Notes: generated from the sequence alone by a model not told the origin. A stretch of 6,375 nucleotides of DNA from Chloroflexota bacterium (GCA_025355835.1 JANXYW010000380.1:1-6375), one strand, 5' to 3'. Positions 1 through 5,481 are shown, counted from the first letter of the stretch. Made by a program: numbers and translations.

Positions 1-499
1 CTGCACCGAAGTCTTCGAGCACATCCCCGACGATCGCCGCGGCATCGCCGAATTCATCCGCGTCACGAAGCCCGGTGCGCAGACGGCGGTCAGCGTGCCC
101 GCATACTGGCCCGAGCGCGCGTACTGGGCGCTGAGCTGGGATTACTGGCACTCGCCCGGCGGCCACGTCCGCTGGTACCGCCCCGGCCAGATGCGCCAGA
201 TCCTCGAAGAGAGCGGCATGGACGTCGAGTTCATGCGTAGGCGCCACTCGTCGCAGAGCTTCTACTGGTTCCTGCGCTGCATCCACGGCCTGCCGAACGA
301 GAACTTTCCGCCCGTGCGCCTCACGTGGAAGCTGATCAACGTCCACCACAACCGCCGCTGGAAACTTCTCGAATACCTCGAAACGATCGCCAACCTCGTC
401 ATCGGCAAAGACCTCGTCCACTACGGACGTAAGCGCGCGTCGCGCACGTCGAACAACGGCGTTGCACACACGCAGCTGGCCGCAACCGCGGCTGAGTAG
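1..499 (+). CDS. Class I SAM-dependent methyltransferase, C-terminal part (5' end outside window)
   Basis: The reading frame is open from base 2 to a TAG at 497-499, giving 165 residues with no start inside the window; the GTG at 95 is internal. The visible part begins at the post-motif-II segment CTEVFEHIPDD, followed by the conserved VTKPGAQTAVSVP strand, the equivalent of the usual LKPGG loop. The SAM-binding glycine loop must lie upstream. The later stretch (SPGGHVRWYRPGQ, then RRRHSSQSFYWFLRC and VIGKDLVHYGRK) matches the next gene's methyltransferase domain block for block (GGHVRIFGRSE, RYRHSLETIYWLS, ILPKSIVVYSRK), so the two are tandem paralogues. From family memory, this subgroup often sits beside a GT4 glycosyltransferase, as it does here. 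It probably methylates a small molecule or glycoconjugate in the cytoplasm; the substrate is unknown. The last ~20 residues are low in conservation. A dispersed repeat begins 7 bases after the stop. Confidence 0.88.
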   Translation, partial: CTEVFEHIPDDRRGIAEFIRVTKPGAQTAVSVPAYWPERAYWALSWDYWHSPGGHVRWYRPGQMRQILEESGMDVEFMRRRHSSQSFYWFLRCIHGLPNENFPPVRLTWKLINVHHNRRWKLLEYLETIANLVIGKDLVHYGRKRASRTSNNGVAHTQLAATAAE

Positions 500-506
500 C
501 GACGGG

Positions 507-540
507 TTCACCACAGAGATCACAGAGGGCACAGAGGATC
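507..540 (-). repeat. Dispersed repeat A, copy 1 (inverted)
   Basis: This starts TTCACCACAGAG and continues with two more CACAGAG units. On the minus strand it reads CTCTGTG...CTCTGTGGTGAA, the same core as the copies at 645-677, 698-730, 734-755 and 5482-5514, but in opposite orientation. Translated, the family gives the spurious peptides FTTEITEGTE or FTAEPQRARR that I recognise from many high-GC environmental genomes. It begins just after the stop of the first methyltransferase gene. Confidence 0.75.
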
Positions 541-576
541 AAGGGGGGGAGACCTCACCTCCGCGCTGCGCGATGG

Positions 577-599
577 TCCTCTCCGCCCGGCGGAGAGGA
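577..599. repeat. Perfect 11-bp inverted repeat (hairpin)
   Basis: Bases 577-587 (TCCTCTCCGCC) are exactly the reverse complement of 589-599 (GGCGGAGAGGA), with one central base. As RNA this would be a strong GC-rich stem of about 9 bp closed by a small loop. No T-run follows on either strand, so a classical intrinsic terminator is not supported, although it lies 78 bases past a stop codon. It resembles the palindromic centre of REP-like CTCTCCGCC...GGCGGAGAG elements. Confidence 0.7.
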
Positions 600-644
600 G
601 GAACGTGCAAGTCGGGCAACCTGATGTGTAGATCACCTAACCAG

Positions 645-677
645 TCCGTGCGCTTCGCGTCTTCGCGGTGAACTCGT
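645..677 (+). repeat. Dispersed repeat A, copy 2 (diverged)
   Basis: The sequence runs CCGTGCGCTTCGCGTCTTCG and then CGGTGAACTCG. It keeps the frame of the family, a pyrimidine-rich head, a middle unit and a terminal GCGGTGAA, but is diverged in the middle from the copy at 698-730. Orientation is the same as copies 3 and 4. Confidence 0.65.
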
Positions 678-697
678 CCCTCCCAACCCCAACTAAA

Positions 698-730
698 CCT
701 CCGCGCTCTCTGCGGCTCTGCGGTGAATTC
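698..730 (+). repeat. Dispersed repeat A, copy 3 (best consensus)
   Basis: This 33-base copy begins CCTCCGCGCTCTCTGCGG and ends CTCTGCGGTGAATTC. It matches 5482-5514 at 31 of 33 bases, with differences at repeat positions 9 and 23, despite lying 4.8 kb away. That makes it a true dispersed repeat and not a chance similarity. Confidence 0.85.
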
Positions 731-733
731 GAA

Positions 734-755
734 CCTCCGTGCTCTCTGTGGCGAA
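734..755 (+). repeat. Dispersed repeat A, copy 4 (partial)
   Basis: The sequence CCTCCGTGCTCTCTGTGG followed by CGAA directly follows copy 3 in the same orientation and ends 22 bases before the next gene's ATG. It lacks the last bases of the GGTGAATTC end. Confidence 0.7.
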
Positions 756-777
756 GAACCGCTAACATGCACGCGAT

Positions 778-2220
778 ATGATCTCCACGCTCGACCGCTT
801 TCAGTCGATCGATCCGGCGCTGCTTGATATCGCGCCGACGGACCGCGTCATCGACCTCGGCTGCGGCACCGGCCGCCACGTGCTCGAACTTTCGAAGACG
901 CCGTCCGACATCATCGGCGCCGACATCTCGCGCAACGACATCCGCGCCGGGCGCTACCTGCTCGAGATCATGCGCCGCCGCGACGAAGTGAAGGCGCGCG
1001 TGCACTGGCTGCAGACCGCGGGCGAGCGGCTGCCGTTCAAGGACGGCGCGTTCGACCGCGTCATCTGTACCGAGACGCTCGAGCACGTCGACGACGAGCA
1101 TGTGCTCGCGCGCGAACTGGCCCGCGTGCTGAAGCCCGGCGGCATCCTCGCCATCAGCGTCCCGGACGAGTACTCCGAGAAGGTGTTCTGGAAGCTCTCG
1201 AAGAACTACCGCACGCACGCCGGCGGCCACGTCCGCATCTTCGGCCGCAGCGAGATCGTGCGCCTCATGCGCAGCTCCGGTCTGGAGCCGTACGCCGTGC
1301 GCTATCGCCACTCGCTCGAAACGATCTATTGGCTCAGCCACGTCGCGTTCTGGAGCGACTGGGGAAAGCAGGGTCCAATCACCAGCGTCTTCCGCCGCAT
1401 CCTCGACTCGCAGCGCGCGCGCCAATCGAGTATCGTCACCGCGCTCGACGACATCTGCAACCGCATTCTGCCGAAGAGCATCGTCGTCTACAGCCGCAAG
1501 CCGCTGCAAGAGCGCTCCGAGAACGTCGCGAAGAGCCCGAACGGCCACAGCGATGTCTTCGACATCGACGATCGCTCGACCGTGGAGGTGCGAGCAGTGC
1601 CGGCTCCGTTCGCGATCGATCCCGGCCTGCCGGCGCCGCTCGGCGACGCGACGGTCTTCTCGCTCAAGGACGAACTTCGCATCGCGCTCAAACTCGAAGG
1701 CGAAGCGCAGAAGCAACGCCTGATCGAGCTGCTGCGATCGTGCCGCTTTAGCATGATGCGCGAAGTGCAAGACCTCAGCGGCGAGCAGGCGTCGACGCCG
1801 TGGACGCCCGACGGCCGGTCGATGAAAGAGATCGTCGGCCACATCACCGGCTGGGAACGCTGGGTCGCCGCAGCGCTGGATCAGATCGCCACCGGCGTCA
1901 GCGAGCCGTCGATCATGTCGCTCAGCGGCTATCCGCTCGGCATCCGCCGCTACGCTTCCGTCGATGTCTTCAACGCCGCGCGCATGGGCGAAGCGCGCGA
2001 ACAACCATGGGCCGACATCCTCGACCAGTCGGCCGCTGCGTTCGACGCCCTCATCGCCGCCGCCGAACGCACTCCGGCTGCATCGCTCACCCAAACATCC
2101 GACTTCTTCTGGCCCGATCTCGGCGGCACGGTGCCGTGCGGGCTGTATTTGCTCATGGTGTCGGCGCATCACTATCAAGAGGAGCACCTCCAGGAAGTTG
2201 TGGGGAGAGTGAACAGTTGA
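778..2220 (+). CDS. SAM-dependent methyltransferase fused to a C-terminal DinB-like domain
   Basis: The product is 480 residues in two parts. Residues ~1-242 form a class I methyltransferase: motif I VIDLGCGTG (24-32), acidic D49 at the end of strand 2, LPFKDGAFD (85-93), CTETLEH (97-103) and LKPGG (118-122). This part is paralogous to the gene at 1-499. After a linker of ~70 residues without recognisable motifs, residues ~310-475 look like a DinB/DfsB-type four-helix domain, with H355 in IVGHITGWE and a C-terminal histidine cluster H464/H465/H470, positions typical of the metal-binding triad of that fold. DinB-superfamily proteins include thiol-dependent S-transferases; which activity applies here is unknown. 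The ATG at 778 follows an in-frame stop at 763-765 and has no clear Shine-Dalgarno. The stop codon and last residues (VNS) lie inside the heptamer repeat that starts at 2209. The methyltransferase call is firm, the DinB call good, the substrate unknown. Confidence 0.9.
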   Translation: MISTLDRFQSIDPALLDIAPTDRVIDLGCGTGRHVLELSKTPSDIIGADISRNDIRAGRYLLEIMRRRDEVKARVHWLQTAGERLPFKDGAFDRVICTETLEHVDDEHVLARELARVLKPGGILAISVPDEYSEKVFWKLSKNYRTHAGGHVRIFGRSEIVRLMRSSGLEPYAVRYRHSLETIYWLSHVAFWSDWGKQGPITSVFRRILDSQRARQSSIVTALDDICNRILPKSIVVYSRKPLQERSENVAKSPNGHSDVFDIDDRSTVEVRAVPAPFAIDPGLPAPLGDATVFSLKDELRIALKLEGEAQKQRLIELLRSCRFSMMREVQDLSGEQASTPWTPDGRSMKEIVGHITGWERWVAAALDQIATGVSEPSIMSLSGYPLGIRRYASVDVFNAARMGEAREQPWADILDQSAAAFDALIAAAERTPAASLTQTSDFFWPDLGGTVPCGLYLLMVSAHHYQEEHLQEVVGRVNS

Positions 2221-2237
2221 CAGTTGACAGTTCACAG
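2209..2237 (-). repeat. Heptamer repeat B, left copy (inverted relative to right copy)
   Basis: This is about 3.5 tandem units of ACAGTTG: 2213-2219, 2220-2226, then ACAGTTC at 2227-2233 and a partial unit. Its reverse complement matches 2651-2679 at 23 of 29 bases, so the pair forms imperfect inverted repeats around the four-helix gene. The TGA stop of the upstream gene (2218-2220) is inside it. Confidence 0.85.
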
Positions 2238-2263
2238 TCGGTCGAACTCCGGCGCCGTCGCTG

Positions 2264-2650
2264 ATGCAGGACTACAAGAAGCTCAAGGTTTGGGAGAAGG
2301 CGCATGCGTTCACAGTCGTTGTGTATGCGACGACTCGCGCGTTTCCCAAGGACGAGGTCTACGCGTTAACGAGCCAGATTCGGCGATGCGCCGTCTCCGT
2401 TCCATCGAACATCGTTGAAGGATGTGGTCGGGGCAGCAATCCTGAGTTGGTGAAATTCCTCTACTACGCGCTTGGTTCGGCCAACGAGCTCGAATACCAA
2501 CTTCTACTGTCACGTGATCTAGGTTACGTGTCCACCGAAGCCCACGCGCCACTGGCGGCCAGCGTGCTCGAGATCAAGCGGATGCTCGCAGCACTCATCG
2601 TCAAGATAAAAGAAGGCCCCGACGGCAAGCAGTCGCGACCGACGGGCTAA
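2264..2650 (+). CDS. Four-helix-bundle protein, 23S rRNA intervening-sequence-protein family
   Basis: The product is 128 residues, the usual length of this family (S23/IVP, related to the Avd accessory proteins of diversity-generating retroelements). Diagnostic segments are visible in order: DYKKLKVWEKAH (3-14), TRAFPKDEVYALTSQIRRCA (24-43), VSVPSNIVEGCGRGS (44-58), FLYYALGSANELEYQLLLSRDLGY (65-88). Family members form pentameric basic four-helix bundles thought to bind nucleic acid; some are encoded inside 23S rRNA insertions, but many, like this one, stand alone with no rRNA nearby. The cellular role of stand-alone copies is not established. GC over 2281-2520 is about 55% by hand count, against about 67% in 1021-1260, suggesting foreign origin. 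The gene is bracketed by inverted heptamer repeats, the right one starting immediately after the TAA. The ATG at 2264 has no evident Shine-Dalgarno, but the protein aligns from residue 1-2 onward. Confidence 0.92.
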   Translation: MQDYKKLKVWEKAHAFTVVVYATTRAFPKDEVYALTSQIRRCAVSVPSNIVEGCGRGSNPELVKFLYYALGSANELEYQLLLSRDLGYVSTEAHAPLAASVLEIKRMLAALIVKIKEGPDGKQSRPTG

Positions 2651-2679
2651 CTGTGAACCGTGAACTGCAAACTGTAAAC
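2651..2679 (+). repeat. Heptamer repeat B, right copy
   Basis: Four tandem 7-bp units follow one leading C: TGTGAAC (2652-2658), CGTGAAC, TGCAAAC and TGTAAAC (ending 2679). The family consensus is TGTNAAC. It is inverted relative to 2209-2237, and the match continues weakly outward (4 of the next 6 bases). It begins on the base after the four-helix gene's stop and contains the only usable start codon that keeps the glycosyltransferase N-terminus. Confidence 0.85.
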
Positions 2680-3966
2680 TCCCTCAAAATCGCCTTCATC
2701 ATGTACCAGGGCAACATGTACTCGGGCGGGCAGGGCGTGTACCTGCACTACATCACGCGCGAGTTGGTGAAGCTCGGCCACGACGTGCACGTGATCTCCG
2801 GGCGGCCGTACCCTCAGCTCGCCGATGGCGTCGTGCACCACAAGCTGCACACGTACACGCTCTGGGCATTTCTCGATGGCCGCGATGAGCATGCGTACGA
2901 CGCCGCGCCGCAGGCGTTCCTCCATCCGTGGAACTTCTACGAATTCGCCTCGACGCGGGTGTCGCTCGGATCGCTATTCTTCTCGTTTAGCGTGCGGGCG
3001 TACCAGAAGCTTGCTCAGATCGAGCGCGAGTACGGGCCGTTCGATCTCGTACACGACAACCAGACGCTCGGCTACGGCATTCTCGCGATGAAGAAGCTGA
3101 TGGGTAAGCCGGTCGTTGCGTCGCTCCACCACCCGCTCGCCATCGACAAGGCGAACAACCTGCGCGAAGCGAAGACGCTCGCGCGTCGCATCTCGCGGGA
3201 GATCTGGTTTCCCGGCCGCATGCAGTCGATCGTCGCCAACGGGATCGACATGATCTTCACTGGTTCGCGCAACTCTGCCCAGAGCGTCAGCGCGTCGATG
3301 GATATCCCGCTCGAACACATCCGCCAGACGCCGTACGGCGTCGACCACGAGATCATGCACCCGTTGCCGGACGCCGCGCGCGTGCCCGGCACGATCCTCT
3401 TCGTCGGCGACTCTGAAGATCGCAACAAGGGTGCGAAGTTCCTCATCGAGGCCTGCGCGCGGCTGCAGCACGACACCGACTTCCGCCTGCTCTTCAAGGA
3501 CAAGAAAGAAAAGGACATGACGGTCGTGCCGCCGCTCGTCTGGAAGCACGGCCTGCAGCGCTTCGTCGAGTACATCCCGCGTCTCTCTACTGACGAACTC
3601 GTGCGCCTCTACAACAGCGCACAGATCGTGGTCTCGCCGTCGCTGTACGAGGGTTTCGGCCTGCCGGCGGCGGAAGCGATGGCGTGCGGCGCCGCTGTCA
3701 TCGCGACAACTGCCGGCGCGTTTCCGGAGTTCATCGAAGACGGCCGCACCGGCATCCTCGTCCCGCCCGGCGACCCGGATGCGCTCGCCGCCGCGATCCG
3801 CACGCTGCTCGCGGATCCCGATCGCTGCGTCCGCATGGGCGCCGCCGCCAGCGAGCACATCCGCACGAACTTCACCTGGGAGCGCACCGCGAAGATCACG
3901 CTTGATCTGTACGGCGAGGTGCTGGCGAAGCAGCGCCACGCGTCTGCAAGCGTTCGCGGCGTATAG
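2653..3966 (+). CDS. GT4-family (GT-B fold) glycosyltransferase
   Basis: The product is 437 residues with both Rossmann-like halves. The N-terminal half starts KIAFIMYQGN (12-21) with the glycine-rich SGGQGVYLHYITRELVKLGH acceptor-side motif (24-43), then VHVISGRPYP and FDLVHDNQTLGYG. The C-terminal donor half has GTILFVGDSEDRNKG, the VSPSLYEGFGLPAAEAMACG block with the EX7E pair E333/E341, and GILVPPGDPDALAAAI. It should be a retaining, NDP- or GDP-sugar-dependent cytoplasmic or membrane-peripheral transferase; donor and acceptor cannot be read. The GTG at 2653 lies inside a heptamer repeat. The next start, ATG 2701, would delete the first beta strand, so 2653 is preferred although residues 1-10 are repeat-derived. 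The gene lies 3' of two methyltransferase genes, and the trio is probably one pathway. It is followed by the hicA remnant. Confidence 0.92.
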   Translation: MNRELQTVNSLKIAFIMYQGNMYSGGQGVYLHYITRELVKLGHDVHVISGRPYPQLADGVVHHKLHTYTLWAFLDGRDEHAYDAAPQAFLHPWNFYEFASTRVSLGSLFFSFSVRAYQKLAQIEREYGPFDLVHDNQTLGYGILAMKKLMGKPVVASLHHPLAIDKANNLREAKTLARRISREIWFPGRMQSIVANGIDMIFTGSRNSAQSVSASMDIPLEHIRQTPYGVDHEIMHPLPDAARVPGTILFVGDSEDRNKGAKFLIEACARLQHDTDFRLLFKDKKEKDMTVVPPLVWKHGLQRFVEYIPRLSTDELVRLYNSAQIVVSPSLYEGFGLPAAEAMACGAAVIATTAGAFPEFIEDGRTGILVPPGDPDALAAAIRTLLADPDRCVRMGAAASEHIRTNFTWERTAKITLDLYGEVLAKQRHASASVRGV

Positions 3967-3994
3967 TCAACGAGGCACGGATGCCGAGGGGTCG

Positions 3995-4215
3995 CTGGCA
4001 CGTTCACTTCGCAATATCAGACAGGCTGACGCGGTGCGAGTCTTCGTAGCCTGGGGCGGGTTCGAACGACGCGAGTCGAAGTGCGGACATCGTGTGGTCA
4101 AGATGCCGAACAGTCGGGCCTGCTCATTTCCGACAGGCGTGCTCAAGGTTGGATGCTGATGCACGAAATCAAGACGGCAGGCAAGACGGAGGAGGAGTTC
4201 CGTGGCGCTCTCTAA
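3995..4215 (+). pseudogene. hicA: hicA toxin remnant: -1 frameshift and no canonical start codon
   Basis: Two frames together spell a HicA-like mRNA interferase of ~73 residues. The first, codons from 3995, reads ARSLRNIRQADAVRVFVAWG, FERRESKCGHRVVKMPNSR, then SFPTGVLKVG, and meets TGA at 4157-4159. The second frame starts at 4153 and reads MLMHEIKTAGKTEEEFRGAL, ending TAA 4213-4215. Restoring one base near 4151-4156 joins them into the normal family ending (LKVG.L.H.IK.AGLTEEEF). The dsRBD-like fold and the catalytic histidine (in KCGH) are still recognisable. The expected start position holds CTG (3995) after a GAGGGG at 3986-3991; the first canonical in-frame start is GTG 4034, which would remove the first helix. 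The end overlaps the hicB start by 14 bases, the usual translationally coupled hicA-hicB order. Recognition is from memory of the family. A sequencing error could explain the shift but not the missing start. Confidence 0.78.
4188..4197 (+). promoter_or_regulatory. Ribosome binding site of hicB
   Basis: GGAGGAGGAG lies just upstream of GTG 4202, with AGGAGG at 4190-4195 and six bases of spacing. It is the strongest Shine-Dalgarno in the window and decides the GTG start. It lies within the 3' end of the hicA remnant (encoding its GKTEEEF tail), so hicB translation is built into the toxin coding sequence. Confidence 0.8.
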
Positions 4216-4471
4216 CGCTGGCGTCCCTAAGGCGAATCACGATCACGACGAAACGTTTACTGTCGCCATCTACGAAGCAGAAGAGGGCGGATACTGGGCC
4301 GAGGTGCTCGAACTCCCGGGCTGCGCCTCTCAGGGTGAGAGTCTCGACGAGCTGCGAGCGAACATCATCGACGCGATCGGGGCCGTGCTGGAGGTGTACG
4401 CCGAAGACGGCGAACGCCCGCGCCCGGGCGCTGTCAGCACAATGAGTGTGCGCGTACCCCTGCCGGCGTAA
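4202..4471 (+). CDS. hicB: HicB-family antitoxin (partner hicA broken)
   Basis: The product is 89 residues. The core reads FTVAIYEAEEGGYWAEVLELPGC (19-41), then ASQGESLDELRANIIDAIGAVLEVY (42-66), the partial RNase H-like fold of HicB antitoxins with the signature E-x-LPGC-x-S-x-G. HicB binds and blocks the HicA mRNA interferase, and longer members repress their own operon through a C-terminal HTH or RHH domain. Here only ~20 residues follow the core (RPRPGAVSTMSVRVPLPA), so a DNA-binding domain is probably absent. The GTG start is supported by the GGAGGAGGAG at 4188-4197. An N-terminal stretch of ~17 polar residues, with HDHDE, precedes the usual first strand. The gene converges on the FGE gene with only 16 bases between their stops. 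With hicA disrupted, it is probably a solo antitoxin or a relic. Confidence 0.88.
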   Translation: MALSNAGVPKANHDHDETFTVAIYEAEEGGYWAEVLELPGCASQGESLDELRANIIDAIGAVLEVYAEDGERPRPGAVSTMSVRVPLPA

Positions 4472-4487
4472 TCTTCCTCACGCTGCG

Positions 4488-5474
4488 TCACGCGTCTCGC
4501 GCGCACCGGAACCCCGTATTCCCCGTCGAGCTGTCGGGCGTGTTCGCGCTGCGGGCTGCTACGCGATAGCGGTAGCAGTACGACTCGTGGCAGAGGTACG
4601 AGCCGCCGCGGATCACGCGGTGCGTGCCCTCCGGCGGCCCGATAGGATTCTCGCGCGGCCCGTCGATGTGGAAGCGCGGGCTGAACCAGTCGCCGCACCA
4701 CTCCCACGCGTTGCCGCACATGTTGTACAGGCCGAAGCCGTTCGGCTCGAACGCATCGACGGGCGCCGTGCCGTAGTAGCCGTCATCGGTCGTGTTCGTG
4801 CGCGGAAACCCGCCCTGCCAGATGTTGCAGCGATGCTCGCCGTTGGGCGTCAGCTCGTCGCCCCACGGATAGCGCTTCTGCTCGAGCCCACCTCGCGCCG
4901 CGTATTCCCACTCCGCTTCGGTCGGCAGCCGCACACCCGCCCACGAGCAGTACGCCGTCGCGTCACCCCACGTCACATGCACGACCGGATGCTGCCCGCG
5001 GGAAGAAACGTCCGACTGCGGCCCTTCCGGGTGCCGCCAGTCCGCGCCCTCGACCTGCCGCCACCACGGCGCCGATGCCACGCCGCGTGTCTCCGCAACA
5101 TCGTCCGGCAGCAGCCCCGCGAACACGAACGACCACCCGTACCGCTCCGACTCCGTCTCGTATGCGGTTGCATCGACGAACGCAGCAAAGCGATCGTTGC
5201 TCACCGCTGCCGCATCGATCCAAAACGCCCGCAGCGAAACGCTCCGCACCGGCCCTTCGCCGTCTTGCGGATATCCGACATCGTCATCCGTGCCCATGAG
5301 GAACTCGCCACCGGGCAGCAGCACCATGCCCGTGGTCGAGTCGACGGCGGGTTGTGGTGAGGGGGTGGCCGATCGCAGAGTCGCCTCGGAGACAGGCCGG
5401 GGGTGAGGTGCCTGTTCCGTCGCGAACGCCTCGTTAGACGGCGCGCAGCAAGCGGAGTCGCGCTCCTCACACAT
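4488..5474 (-). CDS. Formylglycine-generating enzyme (aerobic sulfatase maturase)
   Basis: The product is 328 residues of the FGE-sulfatase (SUMF1/EgtB-like) family. It oxidises the cysteine of a sulfatase CxPxR motif to C-alpha-formylglycine using O2 and copper. The C-terminal block HRVIRGGSYLCHESYCYRYR, followed by ARSANTPDSSTGNTGFRCA, is nearly that of eukaryotic and bacterial true FGEs; C295 and C300 correspond to the copper-binding catalytic pair (human C336/C341), distinguishing it from paralogues lacking them. Other landmarks are GMVLLPGGEFLMGTD (49-63), HPVVHVTWGDATAYCSWAG, RLPTEAEWEYAARGG, YPWGD, and NMCGNAWEWCGDW. The start at ATG 5474 gives the typical N-terminus with CCAPS (9-13). 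Longer upstream frames run through a dispersed repeat into the sulfatase gene and are unlikely. Residues ~22-44 appear to be an absorbed repeat. It lies directly downstream of a sulfatase gene on the same strand, probably in one transcript. Confidence 0.95.
   Translation of the reverse strand: MCEERDSACCAPSNEAFATEQAPHPRPVSEATLRSATPSPQPAVDSTTGMVLLPGGEFLMGTDDDVGYPQDGEGPVRSVSLRAFWIDAAAVSNDRFAAFVDATAYETESERYGWSFVFAGLLPDDVAETRGVASAPWWRQVEGADWRHPEGPQSDVSSRGQHPVVHVTWGDATAYCSWAGVRLPTEAEWEYAARGGLEQKRYPWGDELTPNGEHRCNIWQGGFPRTNTTDDGYYGTAPVDAFEPNGFGLYNMCGNAWEWCGDWFSPRFHIDGPRENPIGPPEGTHRVIRGGSYLCHESYCYRYRVAARSANTPDSSTGNTGFRCARDA
5345..5408. repeat. Probable dispersed repeat C inside the FGE reading frame
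   Basis: On the minus strand this reads CCTCACCCCCGGCCTGTCTC and later GGCCACCCCCTCACCACAAC, translated as HPRPVSEATLRSATPSPQP within the FGE N-terminal linker. From memory, very similar CTCACCCC...GGCC units, translating as PHPRPLS or ATPSPQPSP, are widespread intergenic repeats in high-GC genomes. Only this one full copy is in the window, so the assignment is by recognition, not by an internal match. Confidence 0.5.
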
Positions 5475-5481
5475 TCCTGAA

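Noticed and set aside
637..2235. A 532-codon open frame on the minus strand opposite the second methyltransferase gene
   Set aside because: It is antisense to a clear methyltransferase-DinB gene. Its translation is Arg/Ala/Asp-rich without motifs and runs through repeat sequence at both ends, as is usual for GC-rich shadow frames.
2209..2679. CRISPR array or ordinary insertion sequence
   Set aside because: The repeats are 7-bp tandem units without regular spacers. The enclosed protein is not a transposase and no target-site duplication is visible.
2974..3939. A 321-codon minus-strand open frame opposite the glycosyltransferase gene
   Set aside because: Its composition is biased and motif-free; the plus-strand frame carries complete GT4 motifs.
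4040..4085. GGTTCGAAC-like tRNA T-loop string
   Set aside because: The flanking bases do not pair into a T-stem, no acceptor or anticodon arm can be drawn, and the region is explained as the hicA remnant.
4145..4160. Programmed -1 frameshift producing HicA
   Set aside because: There is no slippery heptamer of the X-XXY-YYZ type at the junction, and the start codon is also missing, so decay or a sequence error is more likely.
4472..4487. Bidirectional terminator between hicB and FGE
   Set aside because: The 16-base gap contains no stem-loop or T-run.
4446..5360. A 304-codon plus-strand open frame opposite FGE
   Set aside because: It is antisense to a highly conserved FGE and its protein is rich in Arg and Ala without domain features.
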